DNA of 64,000 nucleotides from Alloyangia mangrovi (lineage in GTDB: Bacteria; Pseudomonadota; Alphaproteobacteria; Rhodobacterales; Rhodobacteraceae): positions 50,269 through 114,268 of the forward strand of contig NZ_NTHN02000011.1 of assembly GCF_002300555.2 (NCBI RefSeq), written 5' to 3'. The translations under genes and the position numbers were made by a program. Below the pieces are notes generated by a model. The model was given only the letters and a program-made list of their open reading frames with translations, searched no databases and was not told where the DNA came from. This document shows positions 20,846-30,796 of this stretch, in pieces (position 1 is the first letter of the stretch; each line of letters opens with the position of its first letter).

Positions 20846-21388
20846 ATGCGTCTGTTTTTCCCTGCCCTTCTGGCGGCGCTAAGCGCCGCGCCGCTACATG
20901 CCGATATCGCGATGGAGACCGCGCGCCTTGCGCCGGGCACGCTGCTGGTGATGCAGGACGAGCAAGGCCATGTGGTCAGCCATCTCGCCCGGGGTGAGGT
21001 CGAGGGGCTCTACCGCTTCGATCTCTACGACGGGGCGACGGGCGATGCGCCCTACGCAGGGCGATATTACACCGATGCCCGCGGAGAGGTGCTGCTCAGC
21101 GTCACCGCGCAGGGAAATGTGACGCGCTTTGAGCCCTATAGCTGCGCCCGGACCCTTGGCGAATGCGCATACGACATTATCCACGCGGACGGGATGCGCG
21201 AAACCCGCCTGCGCGAAACCCGCGAGACCGACGGCGGGCTGACATGGACGGAATGGGGCCACGAGGGGCCGGTCGCCACCGGCGGCACCACGCTCGACGA
21301 CATCGGCGCACCGCGCGAAAGCTGGCGCCGCGACCTGCGCAGCGGCGACCGCTCGCGGGTCCTCAGAATATCGTTGGCATTGAAATAG
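20846..21388 (+). CDS. Hypothetical periplasmic protein
   Basis: A 180-aa protein with a short signal peptide (LFFPALLAALSAAPLHA). No family recognised. It has only two cysteines (CARTLGEC), which could pair. Strong Shine-Dalgarno AGGAGG upstream of ATG 20846. It stands alone, 228 bp after the extensin-family gene, followed by an intrinsic terminator at 21528. Confidence 0.75.
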   Translation: MRLFFPALLAALSAAPLHADIAMETARLAPGTLLVMQDEQGHVVSHLARGEVEGLYRFDLYDGATGDAPYAGRYYTDARGEVLLSVTAQGNVTRFEPYSCARTLGECAYDIIHADGMRETRLRETRETDGGLTWTEWGHEGPVATGGTTLDDIGAPRESWRRDLRSGDRSRVLRISLALK

Positions 21389-21527
21389 AAACTTAACGAA
21401 TTTTCGAGAGTTTTGCAGGGCTCGCGGAGTTCAAGGCCAGAGGCGGCTTCGATGTATCGTGTTTCGCGCGAGATCGGTCTGACAGCGCGCACCTGCTGTC
21501 AGCCTAGAGCATGTGTAACCAGTGACG

Positions 21528-21557
21528 CAGGGCGGGGGAGACCCCGCCCTGTTTTTT
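21528..21557 (+). terminator. Intrinsic terminator
   Basis: CAGGGCGGGG-gaga-CCCCGCCCTG followed by six T: a 10-bp perfect stem. The T-tract points to plus-strand termination after the 20846-21388 gene, although it lies 140 bp beyond it. The convergent tlpA-like gene ends at 21563. Confidence 0.88.
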
Positions 21558-21562
21558 CAGGC

Positions 21563-22126
21563 TCAGCCTTCCTTACCGCCAATCGCCGCGGCCAGCACGG
21601 CCCGCGCATTCTCGGACGACCAGTCGACGTCGCCGGTGATGCGCGCCACCTCCTGCCCCTCGGGGTTGATCAGCACCGTGACCGGCAGGCCCAGCACCGC
21701 CATCTGGCGCGCCAGTTCCGATTTCGGGTCGCGGTGGAGCGGCAGGTTGTCGACGCCGATCTCCTCGAAGAAGGTCTGCATCGCCGGCGGCGGGTTGCGG
21801 CCCGTGGCAATGGTCACCACCTCGAAGTCATCTCCGCCCATGTCGGCCTGCAGCGCCGAGAGCGCCGGCATCTCCTCACGGCAGGGCGCGCACCATGTGG
21901 CCCAGAAGTTCACCAGCGCCCATTTGCCCTGCAGGTCCGACAGCGCCAGCGGCGCCCCCTCGAAGTCGATGAAGCCCGCGCTGCCCACCGGCTTCGGCGC
22001 CGCGTGGAAGACCAGCTTCTTCATTTCGCCTTCCCTGAGGGCGCTCGCGGCCTCCAAATCGGCCAGCGCCGGATTTGCAAGCGCAACACCGGCGGTATAG
22101 AGGATCGCCAAGGCCAGTTTTTTCAT
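21563..22126 (-). CDS. TlpA/ResA-like thiol-disulfide oxidoreductase, exported
   Basis: A 187-aa thioredoxin-fold protein with a signal peptide ([19 protein letters not shown]) and active site WCAPC at C79/C82 in [18 protein letters not shown]. cis-Pro loop [14 protein letters not shown]. Such proteins reduce periplasmic disulfides, for example in cytochrome c maturation. GGAGGG Shine-Dalgarno before ATG 22126. Divergent from argH with 22 bp between starts; tlpA/argH adjacency is conserved in many alphaproteobacteria. Confidence 0.93.
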   Translation of the reverse strand: MKKLALAILYTAGVALANPALADLEAASALREGEMKKLVFHAAPKPVGSAGFIDFEGAPLALSDLQGKWALVNFWATWCAPCREEMPALSALQADMGGDDFEVVTIATGRNPPPAMQTFFEEIGVDNLPLHRDPKSELARQMAVLGLPVTVLINPEGQEVARITGDVDWSSENARAVLAAAIGGKEG

Positions 22127-22148
22127 CTTCCCTCCGGAAAGGCAGCAC

Positions 22149-23540
22149 ATGTCCGACAAGACCTCGAACCAGATGTGGGGCGGCCGTTTCGCCGCTGGAC
22201 CCGATGCCATCATGGAGGCGATCAACGCCTCGATCGGCTTCGACAAGCGGTTGGCGGCGCAGGATATTGCCGGCTCGAGGGCCCATGCGGCCATGCTCGC
22301 CGCCACAGGCATCGTCGACACTAGCGACGCCGAGGCGATCCGGGAAGGTCTGCTCACGGTCTTGTCAGAGATCAAGGCCGGTGACTTCGAGTTCTCCACC
22401 GCGCTCGAAGACATCCACATGAACGTCGAGGCACGCCTCAAGGAAATCATCGGAGAGCCCGCGGGCCGCCTGCACACCGCGCGCTCGCGCAACGACCAGG
22501 TGGCGACCGACTTCCGTCTCTGGGTGCGTGACCAATGCGACGCCGCCGAGGGCGGGATCCTCGCGCTGATGAAGGCGCTGCTGGGCCAGGCCGAGGCCGG
22601 CGCCGACTGGGTGATGCCGGGCTTCACCCACCTGCAGACCGCGCAGCCGGTGACCTGGGGCCACCATATGATGGCCTATGTCGAGATGTTCTCGCGCGAT
22701 CTGTCGCGGATGCGCGACGCCCGCAAGCGGATGAACGAATCGCCGCTCGGCGCCGCCGCGCTGGCCGGCACCGGCTTCCCGATCGACCGCCAGATGACCG
22801 CCGAGGCGCTCGGCTTCGACCGGCCGATGGCCAACTCGCTCGATGCCGTCTCGGACCGCGACTTCGCGCTGGAGTTCCTGAGCGTGGCCTCGATCTGCGC
22901 CATGCACCTGTCGCGCTTCGCCGAAGAGCTGGTGATCTGGTCCTCGGCGCAGTTCCGCTTCGTGACCCTGTCGGACCGCTTCTCCACCGGCTCGTCGATT
23001 ATGCCGCAGAAGAAGAACCCCGACGCCGCCGAGCTAATCCGCGCCAAGATCGGCCGCATCTTCGGCGCCAATGTCGCGCTGCTCATGGTGATGAAGGGTC
23101 TGCCGCTGGCCTATTCCAAGGACATGCAGGAAGACAAGGAACAGGTCTTCGACGCCGCCGACAACCTGATGCTGGCGCTGGCCGCGATGGAAGGCATGGT
23201 CAAGGACATGACCGCCAACGTCGCCAACCTCGAGACCGCCGCCGCCTCGGGCTTCTCCACCGCCACCGACCTCGCCGACTGGCTGGTGCGCGAGACCGGC
23301 CTGCCGTTCCGCGATGCCCACCATGTCACCGGCGCGCTTGTCGCCATGGCCGAGAAGAAGGGCTGCGATCTGAGCGATCTTTCGCTCGAAGAGATGAAAT
23401 CGGTCAACGGGACCATCACCGAGGGTATCTTCGACGTCCTCGGCGTGCATAATTCGGTGGCAAGCCGAATGAGCTATGGTGGAACCGCCCCGGCCCGCGT
23501 GCGCGAGCAGGTGGCCCGATGGAAGGAAATCCTCGGATGA
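22149..23540 (+). CDS. argH: Argininosuccinate lyase
   Basis: A 463-aa cytosolic enzyme that splits argininosuccinate to arginine and fumarate. [11 protein letters not shown] at the N-terminus, [17 protein letters not shown]-like [13 protein letters not shown] and the superfamily signature [12 protein letters not shown] with catalytic Ser are visible; full length. It overlaps a small lipoprotein gene by ATGA and heads the argH-lysA cluster. Confidence 0.97.
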   Translation: MSDKTSNQMWGGRFAAGPDAIMEAINASIGFDKRLAAQDIAGSRAHAAMLAATGIVDTSDAEAIREGLLTVLSEIKAGDFEFSTALEDIHMNVEARLKEIIGEPAGRLHTARSRNDQVATDFRLWVRDQCDAAEGGILALMKALLGQAEAGADWVMPGFTHLQTAQPVTWGHHMMAYVEMFSRDLSRMRDARKRMNESPLGAAALAGTGFPIDRQMTAEALGFDRPMANSLDAVSDRDFALEFLSVASICAMHLSRFAEELVIWSSAQFRFVTLSDRFSTGSSIMPQKKNPDAAELIRAKIGRIFGANVALLMVMKGLPLAYSKDMQEDKEQVFDAADNLMLALAAMEGMVKDMTANVANLETAAASGFSTATDLADWLVRETGLPFRDAHHVTGALVAMAEKKGCDLSDLSLEEMKSVNGTITEGIFDVLGVHNSVASRMSYGGTAPARVREQVARWKEILG

Positions 23541-23713
23541 AACGACTCGCCGGACTGACCCTGATCGCCGTGACCATGCTTCTCGCTGCCTGCGAAGGGC
23601 CGAACCGCGGGCCAAGGGTTCATACCGGCGTTTCGGTCGGCCCCGGCGGCGTCCACCCCTCGGTGGGCGTCTCGGCAGGGCGCGGCCCGGTCCGCGTCGG
23701 CGTCGGCACCTGA
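23537..23713 (+). CDS. Small lipoprotein, glycine/valine-rich
   Basis: A 58-aa protein overlapping the argH stop by 4 nt. Signal peptide with lipobox LLAAC (Cys about residue 19), then a repetitive tail [27 protein letters not shown]. The repeat of a G-V-S-V/G-P-G pattern is the only feature; no family recognised. Translational coupling to argH supports it being a real gene. Confidence 0.72.
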   Translation: MKRLAGLTLIAVTMLLAACEGPNRGPRVHTGVSVGPGGVHPSVGVSAGRGPVRVGVGT

Positions 23714-23816
23714 GGGATCACACCTTCCTCAGCGCCGCCGACTTGCCGCGCCCGGCGTCCTGGGCGATGGTGCTCGCGCCCGGTGCCCCCGGGCGCGCAA
23801 TGACTTGAGGACGACC

Positions 23817-23972
23817 ATGATCACCCGCAGCGCATTGGCCCTCGGCCTCGTCGCAATGCTCGCCGCCTGTGGCGCCGACGGCCCGCCGACCCGGCCCGAG
23901 CCGAAGGAAACCGCCCCGACATCGGGCGTCAGCGTCCATGGCACATTGAAGATGGGCGTCGCCTATCCATGA
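23817..23972 (+). CDS. 51-aa lipoprotein, LptM-like candidate
   Basis: Begins MITRSALALGLVAML, lipobox LAAC with Cys at residue 18, then GADGPPTRPEPKE and ends VHGTLKMGVAYP. The short C-x-x-x-G-P-x-x-x-P segment after the lipid-anchored Cys resembles LptM, the small lipoprotein assisting LptD oxidative maturation, and LptM-like genes often sit between argH and lysA or by dapF. That assignment is inference from size, motif and neighbourhood. It overlaps the DUF2834 gene downstream (ATG at 23969) and has a GAGG upstream. Confidence 0.62.
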   Translation: MITRSALALGLVAMLAACGADGPPTRPEPKETAPTSGVSVHGTLKMGVAYP

Positions 23973-24280
23973 GGCTGCGCCACCTCTGGCTTGTCCTCGC
24001 GCTCTGGGGCGCGGTGCATCCCATGGTCTACCTGCTTGGCTGGCTCACGCAAAACGGCTGGTCTCTGACCGGCCTCTTTGCCACCTGGCAGGCCAATGCC
24101 GCGGTGAGCGGGCTGAGCTGGGACCTGGTGATCGCCGCGGTCACGCTCACCCTGTGGATCCTCGCCGAGGTCGCCGTGCGCCGTAACTGGTCCGCGCTGC
24201 TGGCAATTCCCGCCACCTTCCTCATCGGGGTGAGCTGCGGGCTGCCACTCTACCTGTGGTTCCGCTCTCGGCCTGTCTGA
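23969..24280 (+). CDS. DUF2834 family membrane protein
   Basis: A 103-aa protein with three predicted membrane helices (about 5-25, 48-66 and 77-97). The pattern W-G-x-x-x-P-M near the N-terminus and the ending SCGLPLYLWFRSRP fit DUF2834. Function unknown. Overlaps the preceding 51-aa lipoprotein by 4 nt. Confidence 0.78.
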   Translation: MRLRHLWLVLALWGAVHPMVYLLGWLTQNGWSLTGLFATWQANAAVSGLSWDLVIAAVTLTLWILAEVAVRRNWSALLAIPATFLIGVSCGLPLYLWFRSRPV

Positions 24281-24368
24281 GCCCCGACGGCCCCTGTTCC
24301 CTTCCCACGGGTTATCCTTTATCCCGGCGCTGAAGCCCTAGAGCGGCAGCAGTTACCCGGGGACCGAC

Positions 24369-25635
24369 ATGGACCATTTCCTCTATCGCAACGGCATTCT
24401 CCACGCCGAGGACGTGCCCGTCCCCGAGATCGTCTCGCAGGTGGGCAGCCCGGTCTATGTCTATTCCACCGCCACCCTGCTGCGGCACTTCCTGCTCTTC
24501 GACGAAGCGCTGAGCTGGGGCCCGCACCTCGTGTGCTATGCGATGAAGGCCGCTTCCAACCAGGCGATCCTCAAGACGCTGGCCAAGGCCGGGGCGGGCA
24601 TGGACGTGGTCTCGGGCGGCGAATACGCCCGCGCCAAGGCCGCCGGCGTGCCCGGCGACCGCATCGTCTTCTCCGGCGTCGGCAAGACCCGCACCGAGAT
24701 CCGCACCGCGCTCGAGGGTGGCATCCGCCAGTTCAACATCGAGAGCGAGCCCGAGATGGAGGTGATCTCGGAGGTCGCCGTCACCCTCGGCGTCACTGCC
24801 CCGGTGACCATCCGCGTGAACCCCGACGTGGACGCCAAGACCCACGCCAAGATCGCCACCGGCAAGTCCGAAAACAAGTTCGGCATCCCGATCGCCCGCG
24901 CCCGCGAGGTCTATGCCCGCGCCGCCGCCCTGCCCGGGCTCAAGGTGGTCGGCATCGACGTGCACATCGGCTCGCAGCTGACCGACCTCGAACCCTTCCG
25001 CCTGGCCTATCGCAAGGTCGCCGAGCTGACACACGCACTGCGCGTCGACGGCCACACGATCGAGCGTCTCGACCTCGGCGGCGGACTGGGCATCCCCTAC
25101 ACCCGCAGCAACGAGGCCCCACCGCTGCCCACCGACTACGGCCAGATGATCCGCGAGGAGCTCGGCGATCTGGGCTGCGAGATCGAGATCGAGCCAGGCC
25201 GGCTGATCGCCGGCAACGCCGGCATCCTTTTGTCGCAGGTGATCTACCTCAAGCACGGCGAAGGGCGCGACTTCCTCATCCTCGACGCGGCAATGAATGA
25301 CCTGATCCGCCCGGCCATGTACGACGCGCATCACGACATCATCCCGGTGATCGAGCCCGCGCCCGCCACCGAGCAGCGCACCTACGACATCGTCGGCCCG
25401 GTCTGCGAAAGCGGCGACACCTTTGCCAAGGGCCGCACCATGCCCCCCCGTCGCCCCCGGCGAGCTCGTGGCCTTCCGCTCGGCCGGCGCTTACGGCGCG
25501 GTCATGTCCTCGGAGTACAATACGCGGGCACTGGTCCCCGAAGTTCTGGTGCATGGCGATCAATTCGCTGTCATTCGGCGGAGACCGAGCTTTGAGGAAA
25601 TCATAAACCGCGATACGCTCCCCGAGTGGCTGTAA
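24369..25635 (+). CDS. lysA: Diaminopimelate decarboxylase; one frameshift
   Basis: Last step of lysine synthesis: PLP-dependent decarboxylation of meso-diaminopimelate; about 421 aa after correction. PLP lysine in CYAMKAASNQAIL, then DVVSGGEYARA, VGIDVHIGSQ, the glycine-rich phosphate-binding loop LDLGGGLGIPY, EPGRLIAGNAG, and catalytic CESGDTFAKGR. A run of seven C at 25443-25449 should be six, giving TMPPVAPGELVAFRSAGAYGAVMSSEYNTR. An uncorrected frameshift would delete the last ~60 conserved residues and cause lysine/DAP imbalance, so it is most likely a sequence error. Confidence 0.95.
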
Positions 25636-25697
25636 GACTCCGTCCCTGAGAGTCCCCTGCGGCCGCCGGACCGCAGGAGAGACCTCAGGAGACACCG

Positions 25698-28295
25698 ATG
25701 GCCTCAAGGGACCGCGCGCCCGCCGAAATCCTGAAGCCGGTAAGATGGCAGCTCCGCCTGACCCATTGGGGCATGGCTGTGGAGCGCCTCGTGCGCGCTT
25801 TCTGGCCCCTGTGGTCGGTGATCTTCGTGGTGCTTGCCGCGCTGATGCTCGGCCTGCAGGATCTGGTGGACGTGGAATGGGTCTGGGCCGCCGGTGTGCT
25901 TGCGCTCGGAGGCACCGGCTGGGCGCTCTGGCGCGGCATTCGGCGCATGCGCTGGCCGCACCGCGAGGAAGCAATGCTGCGCCTCGATTCCACCCTGCGC
26001 GGCAGCCCGATCCTCGCCGCCCTCGACACCCCCGCCATCGGCGCCACGGACCCCGGCTCGCAGGCCCTCTGGAAGGCCCACCAGGCGCGCATGCGCACGC
26101 GGATGCTCGAGGCGCGCGCGGTGCAGCCCGACCTGCGCGTCGCCCGCGCCGACCCCTTCGCCCTGCGCTACGTGGCGCTTCTGGCGCTCTTCGTCGCGCT
26201 GATCTTCGGCTCGGTGCTGCAGATGCGCTCGGTCACCGCCATGGGCCCCACGGGCGACAGCCTCGCCTCCGGCCCCACCTGGGAAGGCTGGATGGAGCCG
26301 CCTGCCTATACCCGACTGCCGTCGGTCTACCTCAACGACATCACCGCCGCCTCGCTCGACGTTCCCGTGGGCGCGCGCATCACCCTGCGGCTCTACGGCG
26401 AAGTCGGCGCGCTCGACGTCACCGAGACCGTCTCGGGCCGTACCCCCGATCCGGCGGCGGATCCCGAGGCGCCCGCCGAAACCGCGCAGGACTTCGAGGT
26501 CACCCAATCCGGCACTCTGGCCATCGACGGCCCCGGCGGCCGTTCGTGGGAGCTTGCGGTGATCCCCGACCGCCGCCCCACCGTCGCCCAGCAGGGCGAG
26601 ATCGAAGCGAGCTATGAGGGCGACGCGCAGATCCCCTTCGCCGCCACCGATGATTACGGCGTGATCTCCGGCACCGCCCGCATCGAGCTGGCGCTGGACG
26701 AGGTCGACCGCCGCTACGGGCTCGCGATCGAGCCCGAGCAGCGCGCGCAGATCGAGCTGCCCCTGCCGATGCCCATCGCCGGCAGCCGCACCGAGTTCAC
26801 CGAGACGCTGATCGAGAATTTCTCGACCCATCCTTGGGCCAACCTGCCGGTGCGCATCTCCTTCGAGGTGGCCGACGAGGCGGGGCAGACCGGCGCCGCC
26901 GCGCCGCAGGTCATCACCCTGCCGGGCCGCCGCTTCTTCGACCCGCTCGCCGCCGCGCTCATCGAGCAGCGCCGCGCGCTGCTGTGGTCGCGCGACAATG
27001 TCCGCGACGTGGGACAGATCCTCCGCGCCGTCAGCTACCGACCCGACGACATTTTCCGCTCGGCAGTGCCCTACCTGCGGCTGCGCACCATCCAGCGCCG
27101 GCTCGATGCCTTCGCCACCGACGGTATGAGCCCCGAGCAGCAGGACGAGATCGCCGCCGCGCTCTGGGATCTGGCGCTGCTGCTGGAAGAGGGCGATCTT
27201 TCGAGCGCACTGGAACGGCTGCAGCGCGCGCAGGACCGGCTGAACGAGGCAATGAAGAACGGCGCCTCGGATCAGGAGATCGCCGAGCTTATGCAGGAGC
27301 TGCGCGAGGCGACCGACGACTACCTGCGCCAGCTCTCGCGGCAGGCGCAACAGAACCCGGACCAGAACCAGCAGCAGATGGCGCAGGATCAGAACACGAT
27401 CGAGATGAGCCAGAACGACCTGCAGCGGATGATGGACCGCATCCAGGAGTTGATGGAGCAGGGCCGCATGGCCGAGGCGCAGGAAGCCCTGCGCCAGCTG
27501 CAGCAGATGATGGAGAACATGCAGGTCGCCCAGGGCCAGCCCGGCCAGGGACAGACTCCGGGCGAGCAGGCGATGGAGGGGCTGGGCGAGACGCTGCGCA
27601 ACCAGCAGGGGCTCTCGGACGAGGCCTTCCGCCAGCTGCAGGACCAGTTCAACCCCGGCCAGCAAGGGCAACAGGGGCAGCAAGGTCAGCAGCAGGGCCA
27701 GTCCGGCGAAGGTCGGCCCGGCGACCAGCCCGGACAGGGCCAGGGTCAGTCGCAGGGCCAGGCTCAGGGCGGCGGACAGCAGGGCAATGGCGGCACGCTC
27801 GAGGAAAACCTCGCCGACCGCCAGCAGGCGCTGCGCGACGAGCTGAACCGGCAGCGCCAGAACCTGCCCGGCGCGGGAACCGAGGCCGGAGAGGCCGCGC
27901 GCGATGCGCTGCGCCGTGCCGACGACGCCATGGACGGCGCCGAAGAGGCGCTGCGTCAGGATGATTTCGCAGAGGCGCTCGACCAGCAGTCGCAGGCCAT
28001 GGAAGCGCTGCGCGAGGGCATGCGCAACCTCGGCGAGGCGCTGGCGCAACAGCAGCAGCAGAGTCAGGGCCAGCAGGGCATGGCGCAGGGCGGCGATCCC
28101 GGCCAGCAGCGCGACCCGCTTGGCCGCAACGCCGGCAGCAACGGCCAGCTCGGCACCGACGAGACCATGCTGCAGGGCGAGGACGTCTACCGCCGCGCCC
28201 GCGAGCTGCTCGACGAGATCCGCCGCCGCACCGGCGAGGGCGAACGTCCGCAGGAAGAACTCGACTACTTGGAAAGGCTGCTGGAGCGGTTCTGA
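25698..28295 (+). CDS. TIGR02302/DUF4175 family membrane protein
   Basis: An 865-aa protein with two N-terminal membrane helices (about 35-55 and 60-80) and a third at about 155-175. A large extracytoplasmic region follows with long alpha-helical, coiled-coil stretches (about 440-600), then a low-complexity Gln/Gly segment (QQGQQGQQGQQQGQ and neighbours, about 655-700) and a conserved C-terminus (YRRARELLDEIRRRTGEGERPQEELDYLERLLERF). Function unknown. The lysA-TIGR02302 order is widely conserved in alphaproteobacteria, which suggests a cell-envelope role. Confidence 0.9.
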   Translation: MASRDRAPAEILKPVRWQLRLTHWGMAVERLVRAFWPLWSVIFVVLAALMLGLQDLVDVEWVWAAGVLALGGTGWALWRGIRRMRWPHREEAMLRLDSTLRGSPILAALDTPAIGATDPGSQALWKAHQARMRTRMLEARAVQPDLRVARADPFALRYVALLALFVALIFGSVLQMRSVTAMGPTGDSLASGPTWEGWMEPPAYTRLPSVYLNDITAASLDVPVGARITLRLYGEVGALDVTETVSGRTPDPAADPEAPAETAQDFEVTQSGTLAIDGPGGRSWELAVIPDRRPTVAQQGEIEASYEGDAQIPFAATDDYGVISGTARIELALDEVDRRYGLAIEPEQRAQIELPLPMPIAGSRTEFTETLIENFSTHPWANLPVRISFEVADEAGQTGAAAPQVITLPGRRFFDPLAAALIEQRRALLWSRDNVRDVGQILRAVSYRPDDIFRSAVPYLRLRTIQRRLDAFATDGMSPEQQDEIAAALWDLALLLEEGDLSSALERLQRAQDRLNEAMKNGASDQEIAELMQELREATDDYLRQLSRQAQQNPDQNQQQMAQDQNTIEMSQNDLQRMMDRIQELMEQGRMAEAQEALRQLQQMMENMQVAQGQPGQGQTPGEQAMEGLGETLRNQQGLSDEAFRQLQDQFNPGQQGQQGQQGQQQGQSGEGRPGDQPGQGQGQSQGQAQGGGQQGNGGTLEENLADRQQALRDELNRQRQNLPGAGTEAGEAARDALRRADDAMDGAEEALRQDDFAEALDQQSQAMEALREGMRNLGEALAQQQQQSQGQQGMAQGGDPGQQRDPLGRNAGSNGQLGTDETMLQGEDVYRRARELLDEIRRRTGEGERPQEELDYLERLLERF

Positions 28296-28326
28296 CCCGC
28301 TCCAGCCGCAGTGGTTCTCTAAGGTC

Positions 28327-29448
28327 TCAGCCCCGCCCCAGCTTCGGCGCGGACCGCGCCGAGACCAGTGGCGTCTCGGACAGGCGGATGGGCGTACGGA
28401 TGCCCGGCACGCCGTCCGCTTCGACCTGCATTCCCCGCGCGATCACCTGAGGGTTCTCGAACACCTGATCGACCGAGTTGATCGGCCCGGCGGGCACCGT
28501 GGCCCTCTCAAGTGCCGCCAGCAGCTCCGCCCTGTCCCACTGTGCCAGTGCCGCGACCAGCGCCGGGCGCAGCAGCTCGCGATGCGCCACCCGCGCCTCG
28601 TTGGTGGCAAAGCGCGCATCCTCGGCCAGCGCCAGCCCCAGCACGTCGCAAAGCCGGGCGAACTGCCCGTCATTGCCCACGGCGAGAATCAGGTCGCCCG
28701 ACCCGGTCGGCAGCACCTCGTAGGGCGCGATATTGGGATGCGCATTGCCCAGCCGGCGCGGCGCTTTGCCGGTGGCAAGGTAGTTCATCCCCTGGTTCGC
28801 CAGCACCCCCACGGCGCAGTCGAGCAGCGCCATGTCGACAAGCTGCCCCTGCCCTGTCCGTTCGCGCGCCGCCAGCGCCGCCTGGATGCCGATCACCGAG
28901 TAGAGCCCGGTGAAGATATCGGCAAAGGCCACGCCGACCTTCTGCGGCTCGCCCTCGGGGCTGCCGGTCAGGTCCATCCAGCCCGCCATGCCCTGGATCA
29001 GGAAGTCATACCCCGCCCGCTCGGCGTAGGGCCCGTCCTGACCGAAGCCGGTGATCGAGCAATAGACCAGCCGGGGATTGACCTCGCGCAGCCTCTCGTA
29101 GTCGAGGCCATACTTCTTCAGCCCGCCGAGCTTGAAGTTCTCGATGACCACATCGGCATCCGCCACCAGCTCGCGCACCAGCGCCTGCCCCTCGGCGGTG
29201 CGGAAGTCCGCGACCACCGAGCGCTTGCCGCGGTTCGTGGCGTGGAAATAGGCGGCCGAGCGGTCGCCTTCCCGCTCGATGAACGGTGGACCCCAGCGCC
29301 GGGTGTCGTCGCCCTCGGGGGCCTCGACCTTGATCACCTCGGCCCCGAGGTCGGCCAGCACCTGCCCGGCCCAGGGCCCGGCCAGGATGCGCGCAAGCTC
29401 GATCACGCGCACCCCGTGCATCGGGGGCAACTGGGGAGGCAATTGCAT
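28327..29448 (-). CDS. CaiB/BaiF family CoA-transferase, probable glutarate CoA-transferase
   Basis: A 373-aa class III CoA-transferase. RVIELARILAGPWAGQVLADLGAEVIKVE, FHATNRGKRSVVAD, ENFKLGGLKKYGLDY and SITGFGQDGPYAERAGYDFLIQG are family hallmarks, with the catalytic Asp in GYDFLIQ. The start codon shares one base with the gcdH stop (TGATG), so the two are translationally coupled. With glutaryl-CoA dehydrogenase and a divergent LysR gene this matches the gcdH-gcdG/gcdR arrangement; the likely reaction is succinyl-CoA:glutarate CoA transfer, inferred from context. Confidence 0.88.
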   Translation of the reverse strand: MQLPPQLPPMHGVRVIELARILAGPWAGQVLADLGAEVIKVEAPEGDDTRRWGPPFIEREGDRSAAYFHATNRGKRSVVADFRTAEGQALVRELVADADVVIENFKLGGLKKYGLDYERLREVNPRLVYCSITGFGQDGPYAERAGYDFLIQGMAGWMDLTGSPEGEPQKVGVAFADIFTGLYSVIGIQAALAARERTGQGQLVDMALLDCAVGVLANQGMNYLATGKAPRRLGNAHPNIAPYEVLPTGSGDLILAVGNDGQFARLCDVLGLALAEDARFATNEARVAHRELLRPALVAALAQWDRAELLAALERATVPAGPINSVDQVFENPQVIARGMQVEADGVPGIRTPIRLSETPLVSARSAPKLGRG

Positions 29449-30668
29449 CAGAAGAACGCCTGAATGCCGGTCTGTGCCCGCCCGAGGATCAGCGCGTGCA
29501 CGTCGTGGGTGCCCTCGTAGGTGTTCACCGTCTCGAGGTTGGCCGCATGGCGCATCACGCCGTATTCGATCTGGATGCCGTTGCCGCCGTGCATGTCGCG
29601 AGCCATGCGCGCGATATCCAGCGCCTTGCCGCAGTTGTTGCGCTTGATCAGCGAGACCATCTCGGGCGCGGCGCGGCCCTCGTCCATCAGCCGCCCGGTG
29701 CGCAGGCAGACCTGCAGGCCAAGCGCGATCTCGGTCTGCATGTCGGCGAGCTTCTTCTGGAAGAGCTGCGTGCCGGCCAGCGGCTTGCCGAACTGCTTGC
29801 GATCAAGGCCATAGCTGCGCGCCTGGTGCCAGCAGAACTCGGCGGCGCCCATGACGCCCCAGGCGATGCCGTAGCGCGCGCGGTTGAGACAGCCGAACGG
29901 CCCCTTCAGCCCCTCGACATTGGGCAGCAGCGCATCCTCGCCAACCTCGACGTCATCCATGACGATCTCGCCGGTGATGGACGCGCGCAGCGACAGCTTG
30001 CCGCCGATCTTCGGCGCGCTCAGCCCCTTCATGCCCTTCTCCAGCACGAAGCCGCGGATCTTGCCGCCATGCGCCTCGGACTTGGCCCAGACCACGAAGA
30101 CATCGGCGATCGGCGCGTTCGAGATCCACATCTTGGACCCCTTCAGAACGTAGCCGCCCTCGGTCTTCACCGCGCGGGTCTTCATGCCCGCAGGATCCGA
30201 GCCGGCGTCGGGTTCGGTCAGGCCGAAGCAACCGATCCACTCGCCGCTGGCGAGCTTCGGCAGGTACTTCATGCGCTGCTCTTCCGAGCCGTAGGCGTAA
30301 ATCGGATACATCACGAGCGAGGATTGCACCGACATCATCGACCGGTAGCCGCTGTCCACCCGCTCCACCTCGCGCGCGACGAGGCCATAGGCCACATAGC
30401 CCGCGCCGATGCCGCCGTAGGCCTCGGGAATGGTCGAGCCGAGCAGGCCGAGCGCGCCCATCTCGCGGAAGATCTCGGGGTCGGTCTGTTCCTCGAGGTA
30501 GGCATGCTCGACCCGCGGCAGCAGCTGGTCCTGCGCGAAGGCATTGGCGGTGTCGCTGATCATCCGCTCTTCCTCGGTCAGCTGCTCGCTGAACAGGAAC
30601 GGGTCCTCCCAGTTGAACGAGGCGAGGGCGGGCTGTTCCTTGGGCTTGAGGTGGGACAGGTCGGTCAT
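29448..30668 (-). CDS. gcdH: Glutaryl-CoA dehydrogenase
   Basis: A 406-aa FAD-dependent acyl-CoA dehydrogenase. N-terminus F-N-W-E-D-P typical of Gcd[33 protein letters not shown], and the catalytic Glu in [17 protein letters not shown]. It oxidises and decarboxylates glutaryl-CoA to crotonyl-CoA in lysine/tryptophan/glutarate catabolism. First gene of a two-gene operon with the CoA-transferase; the divergent regulator lies 128 bp upstream. Confidence 0.93.
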   Translation of the reverse strand: MTDLSHLKPKEQPALASFNWEDPFLFSEQLTEEERMISDTANAFAQDQLLPRVEHAYLEEQTDPEIFREMGALGLLGSTIPEAYGGIGAGYVAYGLVAREVERVDSGYRSMMSVQSSLVMYPIYAYGSEEQRMKYLPKLASGEWIGCFGLTEPDAGSDPAGMKTRAVKTEGGYVLKGSKMWISNAPIADVFVVWAKSEAHGGKIRGFVLEKGMKGLSAPKIGGKLSLRASITGEIVMDDVEVGEDALLPNVEGLKGPFGCLNRARYGIAWGVMGAAEFCWHQARSYGLDRKQFGKPLAGTQLFQKKLADMQTEIALGLQVCLRTGRLMDEGRAAPEMVSLIKRNNCGKALDIARMARDMHGGNGIQIEYGVMRHAANLETVNTYEGTHDVHALILGRAQTGIQAFF

Positions 30669-30756
30669 GGGGAGGCTCCTCCGGAAGGATCATGCGTTTG
30701 GCGCGCAGACTAGCGCCGCCGCGGGGCGCTGGAAAACGATTTGATTTGCTCAAGTC

Positions 30757-30771
30757 ATGACGAAAACTCAT
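30757..30771. promoter_or_regulatory. Candidate LysR operator between gcdH and its regulator
   Basis: ATGA-cgaaaac-TCAT, an inverted repeat with the T-N11-A geometry used by LysR-type regulators, in the divergent intergenic region. It lies close to the regulator start, as expected for an autoregulated divergent pair. Single-site evidence only. Confidence 0.4.
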
Positions 30772-30796
30772 AATCTACGCATCCAAGGAGACCCTG

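Noticed and set aside
27655..27790. Short tandem repeats (CAGCAAGGGCAACAGGGG-like units), considered as CRISPR or VNTR
   Set aside because: They encode the Gln/Gly low-complexity segment of an intact reading frame; no spacers or regular repeat length.
25704..28049. 781-aa minus-strand open frame opposite the TIGR02302 gene
   Set aside because: Same cause: Leu/Val/Ala-rich shadow of a GC-rich gene, without start signal or domains.
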